DNA of 64,000 nt from Thermohalobaculum sediminis (lineage in GTDB: Bacteria > Pseudomonadota > Alphaproteobacteria > Rhodobacterales > Rhodobacteraceae): positions 186,001 through 250,000 of the forward strand of contig NZ_JAMFKN010000004.1 in assembly GCF_023487995.1 (NCBI RefSeq). Reading direction: 5' to 3'. Below are positions 1 to 8,680 of this stretch, one piece after another. Made by a program: the position numbers and the translations under genes. Within the stretch, counting starts at the first letter, position 1. Each line of letters opens with the position of its first letter. Below the pieces are notes generated by a model, which saw only the letters and a program-made list of their open reading frames with translations, had not been told where the DNA came from and did no database searches.

Positions 1-727
1 GGGCGCCGGCAAGCTGCGGCGGCAGGTTCCGCTCGGTCACCCAGCCGACATTGCCCCTCGACTGCGCGCTCGGCGCCCGCGAGTAGCGCTGCACCAGCGT
101 CTCGAAATCCGCGCCGGCCCTGACCTCGGCGATGATCCGCTCGGCCAGCTCGCGCGTGGCCTCCTCGCCGCGCTGGTTCTCGGCCGAGGGCAGGCCGATC
201 TCACGGACCTGCCATGAGGTGACGCCGCGGCCCTGCAGGAGTGAGAGTTCGGCCTCGATCTCGGCCTCGCCGGGCTCGAGGCGCCGCGCGAAGCGGGCGC
301 GCACCACCTCGCGCCAGACCGCGTCGGCCGCCAGCATGTCCTCGACCGCTCCCTCGCCGATGCCCTGCGCCGAGAGGAGCGCGCTGAGCGCGTCCGGCGT
401 CGTGCCCAGGCGCTCGGCCATGTCGGCGCGCGCCTGCTCAATCGTTTCAGGGTTGGCGCTCAGCCCGAGCCGCTTGCCCTCCTGAAGCTTCAGCCGGTCC
501 TCGATGAGCTGGTCGAGTGCCGCTGTCCGCAGCGCCTCGGGGCTGGCGGTCGAAACGCCCAGGGTCTGCAGGATCTGCATGCGCTGCTGAAGGTCGTAGC
601 CGGTGATCGCCTGGTCGTTCACCACGGCCACGGGGCGAAAGATCGTCTGTTGCGCCGCCGCCGGCTGGCCCAGCCCCACGAGGAGGGCGAGGCCGAAGAC
701 GAGCGGCAGCATCACGCGATGGGGCAT
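1..727 (-). CDS. surA: SurA-type periplasmic peptidyl-prolyl isomerase/chaperone (C-terminus outside window)
   Basis: Periplasmic chaperone expected to escort unfolded outer-membrane proteins to the BAM complex. About 242 residues are visible, read from the reverse strand: a signal peptide at residues 1-26 ending in QPAAAQQ, a SurA N-terminal domain at about 30-150 (VAVVNDQAITGYDLQQRMQ, then a helical stretch with ALDQLIEDRLKLQEG), and the start of a parvulin-type domain near 170 (SWQVREIGLPS) that is cut by the window edge. The ATG at 725-727 follows GGAGACACGGA. In related genomes surA sits directly downstream of lptD and is followed by pdxA and rsmA; here lptD is 21.9 kb away, so surA must have its own promoter in 728-1421. 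Family assignment is strong; the symbol is inferred from context and N-terminal similarity. Confidence 0.85.
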   Translation of the reverse strand, partial: MPHRVMLPLVFGLALLVGLGQPAAAQQTIFRPVAVVNDQAITGYDLQQRMQILQTLGVSTASPEALRTAALDQLIEDRLKLQEGKRLGLSANPETIEQARADMAERLGTTPDALSALLSAQGIGEGAVEDMLAADAVWREVVRARFARRLEPGEAEIEAELSLLQGRGVTSWQVREIGLPSAENQRGEEATRELAERIIAEVRAGADFETLVQRYSRAPSAQSRGNVGWVTERNLPPQLAGA

Positions 728-1421
728 TCCGTGTCTCCACATGTCAGTCCGCGCCGATCTGGGCGAATTCGGCTTTCCGCTGATCGCGCACTCGGGCCCT
801 GAGGCGCAAGCCTCGATCCGACTTGCGCGCGTGTGTCGGTGTCGCGGCGCGCACGCGTCGGTGTGCGCAGCGCCCGGCCCTCGATCGGCGGTCTTCGGCA
901 GGTTCGATCATCTTGCGCCCTTCGCATGCGCGGTTTGCGGTGAGCCTTCAGCAATCGCGCCGCATCAAGGCGGATCCGTGGCCGCAGGAACAGTCTGCGG
1001 CATCATCGCCAGCCATGTCCCTGCACCGAACAAGAAGGCCGGTGCGAGGATGTCGGCATTCGGCGATCCGAGTCTCATCGGTGCCCTGCTCCCTCTCGCC
1101 GGCTCCTGCGTCCACATCAAGCCATCTCTATATTTCAGTAGTCCCGGAATTTCCGCGGCATGCCGCGGGGATTCGATACCATTCAGCGGTTTTGCAGCCC
1201 ATGCCCCGATCAAGCGGCACGGGGCCGTGGTGTCCGGAACGGACGTGCCCAGCGCTGGAACCCGTGGTCACGCCGTGCATATAGAGATTGAGTTGCTGAT
1301 AAATTCAATGTTAACGGACGTGATAATCTTGCGAGTCCGGCTGCCGACAGTGTGCTTGCGCGTTCTCATTGAGGATACGGGCGCCCGGGCCACTATGCGG
1401 TGAGAGCCGACGAGGTGTCGT
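728..1421. other. 694-bp non-coding region between divergent surA and rfbC
   Basis: No convincing gene is present: open frames here lack ribosome-binding sites and family resemblance. The region must hold the promoters for surA (minus) and the rhamnose operon (plus). From about 1120 onward it is AT-richer than its surroundings, with A/T-rich stretches near 1280-1330, and it contains a perfect palindrome at 1153-1168. It may be the left junction of the polysaccharide island. Confidence 0.6.
1153..1168. promoter_or_regulatory. Perfect 16-bp palindrome CCGCGGCATGCCGCGG
   Basis: The two half-sites CCGCGGCA and TGCCGCGG are exact reverse complements. It lies about 250 bp upstream of rfbC and has no T-run, so it is a better candidate for a protein-binding site than for a terminator. 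In GC-rich DNA such palindromes also occur by chance. Confidence 0.3.
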
Positions 1422-1991
1422 TTGTTAGAAGTCATTCAGACCAAAATTCCAGACGTGAAGCGGATAACGCCGAAGCGTTTCGCCGACTCCCGAGGCTTTT
1501 TCTCTGAGACCTGGAATCGCCGCGGCATGGAAGAAGCGGGGATATTCATTGATTTCGTGCAGGACAACCACTCGTATTCGGCCGCGCCGGGAACGGTGCG
1601 CGGCCTTCACTATCAATCTCCGCCGATGGGACAGACCAAGCTGGTTCGCGTCGCGCGCGGAGCCATTCGGGACGTTGCGGTCGATGTGCGGCGCGGATCG
1701 CCGACCTTCGGGCGCTGGGTTGCCGAGGAGTTGTCGGCGGAAAATGGCATTCAGCTGTTGATCCCGGTTGGTTTCCTGCACGGGTTCATCACGCTCGTTC
1801 CCGACACCCATGTTCTCTACAAGGTCGACAATTTCTACGATCCCGCGTGCGACCGGGCTGTGCGTTTCGACGACCCCCGGCTCGCCATCGATTGGGGGAT
1901 AGATCCGGCAGATGCGATCCTTTCCGGCAAGGATGCGTCTGCGCCGGCTTTCGGCGACTTCGCGACCCCCTTCGCATACGAGGCGGTATGA
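1422..1991 (+). CDS. rfbC: dTDP-4-dehydrorhamnose 3,5-epimerase
   Basis: Cupin-fold epimerase that converts dTDP-4-keto-6-deoxyglucose to dTDP-4-keto-L-rhamnose, the third step of dTDP-L-rhamnose synthesis. The 189 residues match the usual RmlC length. Family hallmarks are [13 protein letters not shown] (about residues 21-33), [18 protein letters not shown] with the catalytic His region (about 49-66), [18 protein letters not shown] (about 73-90) and [11 protein letters not shown]. The TTG start at 1422 follows GAGG at a normal distance and gives the standard N-terminus. Its TGA overlaps the rfbB ATG (ATGA), so the two are probably translationally coupled. First gene of the rfbCBDA unit. Confidence 0.93.
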   Translation: MLEVIQTKIPDVKRITPKRFADSRGFFSETWNRRGMEEAGIFIDFVQDNHSYSAAPGTVRGLHYQSPPMGQTKLVRVARGAIRDVAVDVRRGSPTFGRWVAEELSAENGIQLLIPVGFLHGFITLVPDTHVLYKVDNFYDPACDRAVRFDDPRLAIDWGIDPADAILSGKDASAPAFGDFATPFAYEAV

Positions 1992-3043
1992 TGCGGCTGA
2001 TGATCACGGGCGGTCTCGGCTTTATCGGTTCGGCGGTCGTGCGACTTGCGGTCGCGAAGGGACACAGCGTCCTGAACCTGGACAAGCAGACTTATGCCGC
2101 GAACCCGGCAAATGTCGCCTCAGTAGCCAGTGAGGGCGGGTATCGCTTCGAGCGTGGGGATATCTGCGACAGGGCGCAGATGGTGGCGCTCCTGGCAGAT
2201 TTCAGGCCCGATGCCGTGATGCACCTCGCGGCCGAGAGCCATGTCGACCGCTCGATCGACGGACCGGCCGAGTTCATCAGGACCAATATCGAAGGGACGT
2301 TCCAGCTTCTGGAAGCCGTGCGCGCATATCTGTCCGGTCTTGAGGATGACGCGCGCGCGTCCTTTCGCTTCCACCACATCTCGACCGACGAGGTCTATGG
2401 AAGTCTCGGCCCCACCGGGGCGTTCACCGAGACGACGCCCTATGCGCCGCGTAGCCCATACGCCGCATCGAAGGCTGCGTCCGATCACATCGTGCGCGCC
2501 TGGGGCGAGACCTATGGTCTTCCCGTGCTGATCACGAACTGCTCGAACAATTATGGACCGTTCCACTTCCCCGAGAAGCTGATTCCGAAGACCATCCTTG
2601 CCGGCCTCGCCGGCCAGCCCATCGACGTTTATGGGCAGGGCGAGAACGTGCGAGACTGGCTGTTCGTCGATGATCACGCCGTGGCGCTTCTTGGCGTCGT
2701 CGCAAAGGGGCGCGTGGGCGAGACCTACAACATCGGCGGCAACGCCGAAGCGCGAAACATCGATATCGTGCGGGCGATCTGCCGCCAGCTCGACAATCGG
2801 CGCCCCCTGCGGGCACCGCACGAGCGGCTGATTCGGTTCGTCGCGGATCGTCCGGGTCACGATTTCCGATATGCGATCGACGCCACGAAGATTCGCCAGG
2901 ACCTGGGCTGGTTGCCGCGCGTCACGCTGGATGAGGGGCTGGCCCGGACGGTGGACTGGTATCTCGAGAACGAGGCCTGGTGGCGCCCCCTGCTTCAGCG
3001 CGACGGCGTCCGACAGCGTCTCGGTCTCGGAGCGCGCGCATGA
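1988..3043 (+). CDS. rfbB: dTDP-glucose 4,6-dehydratase
   Basis: NAD-dependent extended-SDR enzyme making dTDP-4-keto-6-deoxyglucose from dTDP-glucose, the second step toward dTDP-L-rhamnose. The 351-residue product has the Rossmann motif GGLGFIGS near residue 8, the active-site [11 protein letters not shown] (YxxxK) around 160, [12 protein letters not shown] around 132, and the conserved [17 protein letters not shown]. The start at 1988 gives MMRLMITGG; the next ATG at 1991 is an alternative. It overlaps rfbC and rfbD by ATGA at both ends. Order and overlaps place it in one transcript with the other three rhamnose genes. Confidence 0.94.
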   Translation: MMRLMITGGLGFIGSAVVRLAVAKGHSVLNLDKQTYAANPANVASVASEGGYRFERGDICDRAQMVALLADFRPDAVMHLAAESHVDRSIDGPAEFIRTNIEGTFQLLEAVRAYLSGLEDDARASFRFHHISTDEVYGSLGPTGAFTETTPYAPRSPYAASKAASDHIVRAWGETYGLPVLITNCSNNYGPFHFPEKLIPKTILAGLAGQPIDVYGQGENVRDWLFVDDHAVALLGVVAKGRVGETYNIGGNAEARNIDIVRAICRQLDNRRPLRAPHERLIRFVADRPGHDFRYAIDATKIRQDLGWLPRVTLDEGLARTVDWYLENEAWWRPLLQRDGVRQRLGLGARA

Positions 3044-3921
3044 CGTTGCGGCTGTTGATGTTCGGCCGGAGCGGACAGGTCGCGACCGAGGTGCTGCGCC
3101 ATGCCGGACCCGGGGTTGCCGTGACGGCGCTCGGGCGGGCCGACGCGGACCTGAGCGATCCCGCCGCCTGCGCCGAATGCGTGCGCCGCGCGGACGTGGA
3201 GGTCGTGCTGAACGCCGCCGCCTACACCGCCGTCGACCGGGCGGAAAGCGAGGAAGGCCTCGCGACCGTGATCAACGCCGAAGCCCCGGGTGCGATGGCG
3301 CGCGCGGCCGCCGAGCGGGGCCTGCCTTTCCTGCACATCTCGACCGATTACGTCTTCGACGGCCGCGGCGATCGTCCCTGGGTCGAGGATGACCCGGTCG
3401 GCCCGCTCAGCGCCTACGGCCGCTCGAAGCTCGCAGGCGAGCGGGCGGTGGCCGCAGCCGGTGGGAGGCATGTGATCCTCCGCACCTCGTGGGTCCATGC
3501 CGGGCATGGCGCCAACTTCGTCCGGACGATGCTCCGGCTTGGCGCGGAGCGGCCAAGGCTTTCCGTCGTCGACGACCAGTTCGGAGGTCCGACGCCAGCA
3601 GGCCATGTCGCAAAGGCGCTGTGGCGGATTTCCCGCGCCTTCATGGCCGGTCAGGGGCAGGGTGGCATCTTTCATTTTTCAGGCGCCCCGGCGACGACAT
3701 GGTGCGGTTTCGCGCGGGAGATCTTCCGGCAGGCTCCATTAACGACCCGCCCACAGGTTGTCGCCATTGGCACGCAGGACTGGCCGACGCCCGCGGCCCG
3801 GCCGCGCTACGCGGTGCTCGATTCCAGCAAGATCGAGCGCGTCTATGGAATCGCCCAGCCGGATTGGCGCAGCACGCTCGGGGGCATTCTGTCCGAACTT
3901 GCGGAAGGAAGCAGATCATGA
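3040..3921 (+). CDS. rfbD: dTDP-4-dehydrorhamnose reductase
   Basis: Last enzyme of dTDP-L-rhamnose synthesis, reducing the 4-keto group with NAD(P)H. The 293-residue protein begins [19 protein letters not shown] with the dinucleotide motif GRSGQVA, has [11 protein letters not shown] near residue 100 and the catalytic YGRSKLAGE near 127, followed by [19 protein letters not shown] and DQFGGPT. The ATG at 3040 overlaps the rfbB stop as ATGA; longer frames upstream only read through rfbB. The stop overlaps the rfbA start in the same way. Confidence 0.93.
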   Translation: MTLRLLMFGRSGQVATEVLRHAGPGVAVTALGRADADLSDPAACAECVRRADVEVVLNAAAYTAVDRAESEEGLATVINAEAPGAMARAAAERGLPFLHISTDYVFDGRGDRPWVEDDPVGPLSAYGRSKLAGERAVAAAGGRHVILRTSWVHAGHGANFVRTMLRLGAERPRLSVVDDQFGGPTPAGHVAKALWRISRAFMAGQGQGGIFHFSGAPATTWCGFAREIFRQAPLTTRPQVVAIGTQDWPTPAARPRYAVLDSSKIERVYGIAQPDWRSTLGGILSELAEGSRS

Positions 3922-4850
3922 AGCGCAAGGGAATCATTCTCGCCGGCGGATCGGGCACGCGCCTCTATCCGATCACCCGAGCGGTCTCGAAACAGCTGCT
4001 CCCACTCTACGACAAGCCGATGATCTACTATCCGCTCAGCGTTCTGATGCTGACCGGGATTCGCGAGATCGCCATCATCACGACGCCCCATGATCAGGCG
4101 CAGTTTCGGGCGCTTCTAGGTGACGGGGCCGATTTCGGCCTTTCGCTGGAGTGGATCGTGCAGCCGTCGCCGGATGGGCTCGCGCAAGCCTACCTCCTGG
4201 CCGAGGAGTTCCTTGACGGTGCTCCCTCGGCTCTGATCCTTGGCGACAATATCTTTTTCGGTCACGGCCTCTCGGACCTTCTGCTCGCGGCAAACGCACA
4301 AGCACAGGGCGGCACCGTGTTCGGATATCAAGTCTCGGACCCCGAACGCTACGGCGTCGTCGAGTTCGACGACGCGGACGGCGTGGTCAGCCTGGAGGAG
4401 AAGCCCGCGGTTCCGAAGTCGGACTATGCCGTCACGGGGCTCTACTTTCTCGATGGCCAGGCGCCGGAACGCGCCCGGCAGCTTCGGCCCTCTACCCGAG
4501 GCGAGCTCGAGATCATCGACCTCCTAGACCTTTACCGCGTCGATGGCATGCTGACCGTGGCCCTGATGGGACGCGGCTTTGCATGGTTCGACACGGGCAC
4601 ACATGACAGCCTGATGGAAGCAGGGGAGTTCGTGCGCACGCTCGAGAAGCGACAGGGCCTGAAGGTCGGCTGCCCGGAAGAAGTCGCCTACCACATGGGA
4701 TTTATCGACAATGAAAAGCTGGTCAGCCTCGCGCGCCCCATGATGAAGACCGAATACGGCCAATATCTATTGAAGCTTGCCGATGAGACCATGGGCTCGC
4801 CGCGTAAAACTTCGGAGCAACCAGCACAAGCTGAATCGCCGCGCTCCTGA
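3918..4850 (+). CDS. rfbA: Glucose-1-phosphate thymidylyltransferase
   Basis: Activates glucose-1-phosphate with dTTP to dTDP-glucose, the entry step of the rhamnose pathway. The 310-residue protein opens with the nucleotidyltransferase signature [15 protein letters not shown], followed by [34 protein letters not shown] near residue 110 and [17 protein letters not shown]. Length and motifs are typical of RmlA. The ATG at 3918 forms ATGA with the rfbD stop. It closes the rfbCBDA unit and ends 16 bp from the convergent ABC exporter gene. Confidence 0.94.
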   Translation: MKRKGIILAGGSGTRLYPITRAVSKQLLPLYDKPMIYYPLSVLMLTGIREIAIITTPHDQAQFRALLGDGADFGLSLEWIVQPSPDGLAQAYLLAEEFLDGAPSALILGDNIFFGHGLSDLLLAANAQAQGGTVFGYQVSDPERYGVVEFDDADGVVSLEEKPAVPKSDYAVTGLYFLDGQAPERARQLRPSTRGELEIIDLLDLYRVDGMLTVALMGRGFAWFDTGTHDSLMEAGEFVRTLEKRQGLKVGCPEEVAYHMGFIDNEKLVSLARPMMKTEYGQYLLKLADETMGSPRKTSEQPAQAESPRS

Positions 4851-4866
4851 GCCAGCCTCGTCCGGA

Positions 4867-6636
4867 TCAGCTCTGGACCGAGAACTGAACCTGATAGAGG
4901 TGCGCGTAGAGCCCGGCCTTGTTTAACAGGTCATCGTGGGCTCCACTCTCGACGCACCGGCCTTGATCGATGACGTGGATCATCGAGGCGTTGCGGATGG
5001 TCGACAGCCGGTGCGCGATCACGACCGTTGTGCGCCCTTCCATCAGTTGCTCGAGAGCTGCCTGGACCTTACTCTCCGACACGCTGTCGAGCGCTGAGGT
5101 CGCTTCGTCGAGCAGCAGGATTGGGGCGTCCGCGAGCATCGCGCGCGCGATCGCGATGCGCTGGCGCTGTCCTCCCGAGAGCCGCGAGCCTCCTTCGCCG
5201 ACCTCGGTATCATAGCCGTTTGGCTGCTCAAGGATGAAACCATGCGCATGTGCAGCCTTCGCCGCCGCAACGATCTGCTCGTCTGTGGCCGCGAGGTTCC
5301 CCATCCTCAGATTCTCGCGAATGCTCCCCTCGAAGAGGAACGAGTCCTGCGTGACCAGCGACACGGACTCCCGCAGCGAGCGCGCCGAGACGTGCCGAAT
5401 GTCGGTCCCGTCGATCAGGATGCGTCCAGATGTCGGGTTCCAAAGACGCGTGATCAAGGCGATAATTGTTGATTTGCCTCCGCCGGACGGTCCGACGAGG
5501 GCTGTCACCTTCTTCGCGGGGAAGGAGATGTTCAGACTATTGAGCGCCGGTGCGCTGCCATACGAAAAGACGACGCTGTCGAAATCGATCCTGCCTTCGG
5601 TGAGCCCCAGCGCAGGTCCGTCTTCCCGCTCGGTCTCGCCCTCGGCGCGGTCGAGGATCTCGTAGACCATCGTGACGCCGATCATGGATTGCTGGAACTG
5701 GACGTTGAAGCGGGCGAGCCGCCGCGCCGGCTCGTACGCAAGGAGCAGGGCGGTAATGAACGAAAACAATGCGCCCGGATCGCTCCGCCCGCTGATCACA
5801 GACGACCCGCCATAGAGGATGACCGTCGCGATTGCCAAACCCCCGAGGGTTTCCATCAGCGGGATGGTGAGCGAATTGATGCGCGCCATCCGGTTCTGCA
5901 GGCGCTCGACGGCTGCGACCGCGCTGTCCATTTCGCCCGTCAGGTAGCCCTCGAGGCGAAAGCTCTTGACGACCTTCACTCCGAGGAAGGTCTCCTTGAC
6001 GAGGCCCATGATCCGCCCGAGCGAGGCGAACTCGCTTTGGGCGACCTTCTTGACCTGCCGCATCAGGTGCATGACCCCAAGGACGGCAGGCGGGCCGATC
6101 ACGAGCGACAGGAGCGACATGAACGGATCCTGCACGACCATGACCGCGACAAGGCCGATCAGCGAGAACACGTCCCGCCCGATCGACAGGACGAGGGTCT
6201 CGATCGCCGCGCGCGCCCCCTGCACGCCGTTCTGGAAGCGGATCAGCACATTGCCGAGCTGGCTTGACTGGTAGTAGGCGAGATCTTGCGAGAGGATCGC
6301 GTCGAAAAGCCTTCGCTGTAGGCGCGCTACGATCGCATTGCCGGCACGTGCAAGGATGATCGAGCTCCCGTATGCCGCGGCGCCCTTCACGCCGAAGATG
6401 ATAGTCACAGCCAGCGCGATGTAGATGACCATGTCCTCGCGCCGGTCGACGAAGATCTCGTTGATCACGTCGCGCATGATGTAGGCGCTCAGCGCGGTCG
6501 CGCCCGAGACGACCATGAGGAGTGCGAACCCGGTCGCGTAGTTCTGCCACTTGTCGGCCGCGTTCTCCTTCATCAGCCGATAGATGAGGGACCACGAATC
6601 CCGCTTCACGAGTACGCCGACGGCTGACTGGGGCAT
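4867..6636 (-). CDS. Fused ABC exporter (MsbA/PglK-like), probably for a lipid-linked glycan
   Basis: Inner-membrane half-transporter of 589 residues that should work as a homodimer. The transmembrane domain (about residues 20-310) has six predicted helices, starting at FALLMVVSGATALSAYIM. The ATPase domain (about 340-589) has Walker A GPSGGGKSTI near 380, signature LSGGQRQRIAIARAML, Walker B ILLLDEATSALD and the H-loop VVIAHRLSTI. Fused exporters of this type include lipid A flippase MsbA and glycan flippases such as PglK. Its position between rhamnose genes and a glycosyltransferase suggests export of the island's glycan or its lipid-linked precursor, which is inference. No Wzm/Wzt pair or Wzx flippase is seen in this window. 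Minus strand, convergent with rfbA. Confidence 0.8.
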   Translation of the reverse strand: MPQSAVGVLVKRDSWSLIYRLMKENAADKWQNYATGFALLMVVSGATALSAYIMRDVINEIFVDRREDMVIYIALAVTIIFGVKGAAAYGSSIILARAGNAIVARLQRRLFDAILSQDLAYYQSSQLGNVLIRFQNGVQGARAAIETLVLSIGRDVFSLIGLVAVMVVQDPFMSLLSLVIGPPAVLGVMHLMRQVKKVAQSEFASLGRIMGLVKETFLGVKVVKSFRLEGYLTGEMDSAVAAVERLQNRMARINSLTIPLMETLGGLAIATVILYGGSSVISGRSDPGALFSFITALLLAYEPARRLARFNVQFQQSMIGVTMVYEILDRAEGETEREDGPALGLTEGRIDFDSVVFSYGSAPALNSLNISFPAKKVTALVGPSGGGKSTIIALITRLWNPTSGRILIDGTDIRHVSARSLRESVSLVTQDSFLFEGSIRENLRMGNLAATDEQIVAAAKAAHAHGFILEQPNGYDTEVGEGGSRLSGGQRQRIAIARAMLADAPILLLDEATSALDSVSESKVQAALEQLMEGRTTVVIAHRLSTIRNASMIHVIDQGRCVESGAHDDLLNKAGLYAHLYQVQFSVQS

Positions 6637-6806
6637 CGTTCAATCCCGCGGTTGGCCTCAGGGGTGCGGCCGCTGCCGGCGCCGCTGCGGACGGGTTTGC
6701 GCACAAGAGCCCCAGCTTGCAAGCATTCTTTCCCCCGCTGCGACACTGACGGCCGGCCAAGCCCGACAGCCTCTGCCGAGCAGCTTCCCAAGCCCCTGCG
6801 CCGCGT

Positions 6807-7661
6807 CTACACGAGTGGCAGTCCCTGCAGCGCCATCAATCGACCGGCGTTCTTGGCGAACCTGACCCGGTCCAGCGTGATCGCTGCCCAGATCAACCGG
6901 CGGAGGGCCTTCAGCCTGAGGCGAGCCAGATTTGTGGCTCGACTGTGTTTCTCGAGGAGATAAAGATAGGAGCGGGTGGCATGGTAGTTCTTCAAACGTA
7001 TCACCCGCGAGGAGGTTTGGGACTGATCCTTCTCGAAATGGAAGACCTGCGCTTTCGGCACGAGCACCGGGGGGCGCCCGATGCGCCGCAGGCGGAGACA
7101 GAGATCATCATCCTCGAGATAGAGAAAGATTTTCTCGTCGAACCCGCCAAGTTCGAGGAAGAGTTCGCGCTCGATCAGCAATGCCGCCCCGGACAGGAAG
7201 TAGATGGCACGCGGTGCCTCGCCGGGGTCGGCGATATAGGTCGATCCGCCGGTATCGAGCATGGTGCCCGCGCGAGGCGGGATGGGGCCCTCCGGCCCGG
7301 TGAGGCACGGCCCGTAGGCACCACCGGACGCTCCCATCTCTTCCGCCGCCCTCAGCAGCTCCTCTAGTGCGCCGTCGGTCAGCCGTGCATCCGGGTTCAT
7401 GAAGAAGATGTAGTCCGACCGCGCCGCCTTGGCCGCGATGTTGCATGCCGCGCCAAAGCCCGCGTTGCTCGGGTTCTCGATGACCCTGACATCAATATCG
7501 GTAAGATAGTCGGCAATCCTGCGATCGCTCGCATTGTCCACGACGATCTTCTCGGCCCAATCGGGCACCGATTGGAGCGCCTCACGGATGAGCAGTTCGC
7601 TGTTGTGCGTGATGATTGCGACGCAGACGCTGTGATGTTCTGGCGAAGTGGTGATGCTCAT
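6807..7661 (-). CDS. Family 2 glycosyltransferase, rhamnosyltransferase-like (WbbL type)
   Basis: Cytoplasmic inverting glycosyltransferase of 284 residues. The GT-A core starts at residue 10 (SVCVAIITHNSELLIREAL), with KIVVDNASD near 40, NAGFGAACN, the DxD-like metal site MNPDARL near 95, and FLYLEDDDLCLRLRRIG near 178 carrying the acidic catalytic pair typical of WbbL-type rhamnosyltransferases. The C-terminus is basic and amphipathic, suggesting membrane association. Neighbouring dTDP-rhamnose genes make L-rhamnose the likely donor, but donor and acceptor cannot be read from sequence. Same strand as the ABC exporter 170 bp downstream, possibly one transcript. Confidence 0.8.
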   Translation of the reverse strand: MSITTSPEHHSVCVAIITHNSELLIREALQSVPDWAEKIVVDNASDRRIADYLTDIDVRVIENPSNAGFGAACNIAAKAARSDYIFFMNPDARLTDGALEELLRAAEEMGASGGAYGPCLTGPEGPIPPRAGTMLDTGGSTYIADPGEAPRAIYFLSGAALLIERELFLELGGFDEKIFLYLEDDDLCLRLRRIGRPPVLVPKAQVFHFEKDQSQTSSRVIRLKNYHATRSYLYLLEKHSRATNLARLRLKALRRLIWAAITLDRVRFAKNAGRLMALQGLPLV

Positions 7662-7983
7662 GCCAACGCTGCCCTACTCAGTCCGAAGCCCAGATGCGCG
7701 CAAATAGCTCGAGGAGTCCACTCTGTGATCGGAGACAAAGAGATTCTAGGACACGTGGGCCTCGCTGTTCGACTAAACGCTCCAACTGGGCCGACGCAAG
7801 GGGGGCTCTAAGGGCGAAGAAGGGGCAGGGTCACTTTAAATCGACGCTCAGGAACGAGCTGACCAACTATGAAATCGTCTAGTCGCAGAACGAAGCCTAG
7901 GCTCCGTGGACAAACCTTGGCCTGCTGCCGGTCTCGTGGACACCGAGCTAGGGTGTTTCAGGGAACCGGAGGATTGGAATGCG
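7662..7983. other. Non-coding stretch ahead of an IS3 remnant
   Basis: About 320 bp without a supportable gene, AT-richer than most of the window. It should contain the promoter of the minus-strand glycosyltransferase. From about 7908 (GTGGACA) the sequence resembles the terminal region of an IS3-type element leading into the orfA remnant. Confidence 0.4.
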
Positions 7984-8268
7984 ATGAAGGAAGTTCAGCC
8001 GCGAGTTCAAGCTTGAGGCGGTGAGGCTGGTAAGGGAACGGGGCGTTGCCGTTGCGCAGGCGGCCCGAGATCTTGATCTGCACGAGAACGTGCTGCGCAA
8101 ATGGATCAGGAGTTCGCTACCGATGCGCAGCACGCCTTTCCCGGCCATGGTCAAATGAAGCCGGAGCAGCTCGAGATTGCTCGGCTCCGGAAGGAAGTCG
8201 CGAAGCTGAAGGCGGAGCGCGACATCCTAAAAAAGGCCGCGGCCTTCTTCGCGAGGGAAGCGACATGA
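7984..8268 (+). pseudogene. IS3-family orfA, frameshifted remnant
   Basis: Encodes the helix-turn-helix protein of an IS3-type element: KFSREFKLEAVRLVRERG and LDLHENVLRKWIR in one frame, then EFATDAQHAFPGHGQ and IARLRKEVAKLKAERDILK in the next. Two lesions are visible: an extra A just after the ATG at 7984, and a missing base at about 8110 where ATCAGG runs into AGTTC. The last part ends in an ATGA overlap with orfB, as in intact IS3 elements. Confidence 0.7.
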
Positions 8269-8621
8269 AGTTCGCCTTCATCGCGAAGCACCGGAACATC
8301 TGGCCGGTGGCATGGCTATTCGACGCGCTGGATGTCTCCCGGTCGGGCTTCCATGCTTGGCTCAACCACAGTCCCAGTGCCCGCTCCTGGCACGATGAGG
8401 GGCTCCTCGGCGTTATCGACCGGAGCTTCAGGAGCAGCGACCGCACCTACGGTGCTCGACGCGTCTGGGACGACGTTCTGGCCGAGGGGCTTTCCTGCGG
8501 CCTGCACCGTGTCGAGCGGCTGATGCGGGAGAATGGGCTGCGTGCCCGACCGCGGCGGCGTGGGCTGCCGAAGGACACAGGCGAGCGAGCGGCAGTGTCG
8601 GACATCATACTTCGGGACTAA
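8265..8621 (+). pseudogene. IS3-family orfB transposase, truncated after about 110 residues
   Basis: N-terminal part of an IS3 integrase: MKFAFIAKHRNIWPVAWLFD, YGARRVWDDVLAEG and RVERLMRENGLRARPRRRG are characteristic of the HTH_21 region. An intact orfB has about 270-290 residues and a DDE catalytic domain; here homology stops at about 8600, before the first catalytic Asp. The following bases can be read in another frame as SGLNI plus stop, which resembles the C-terminus of IS481 transposases such as the one at 20252, so the break may be a junction with another element. Non-functional. Confidence 0.7.
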
Positions 8622-8680
8622 ACATCTAGGTCCCTGCATCGTCCGGTTTCGCGGGCGCAGATCCCGGGCCGCCCGGACAG

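Noticed and set aside
603-1403. Open frame of 266 codons on the plus strand in the surA-rfbC interval
   Set aside because: Low-complexity translation, starts inside surA on the other strand, no ribosome-binding site and no recognisable domain.
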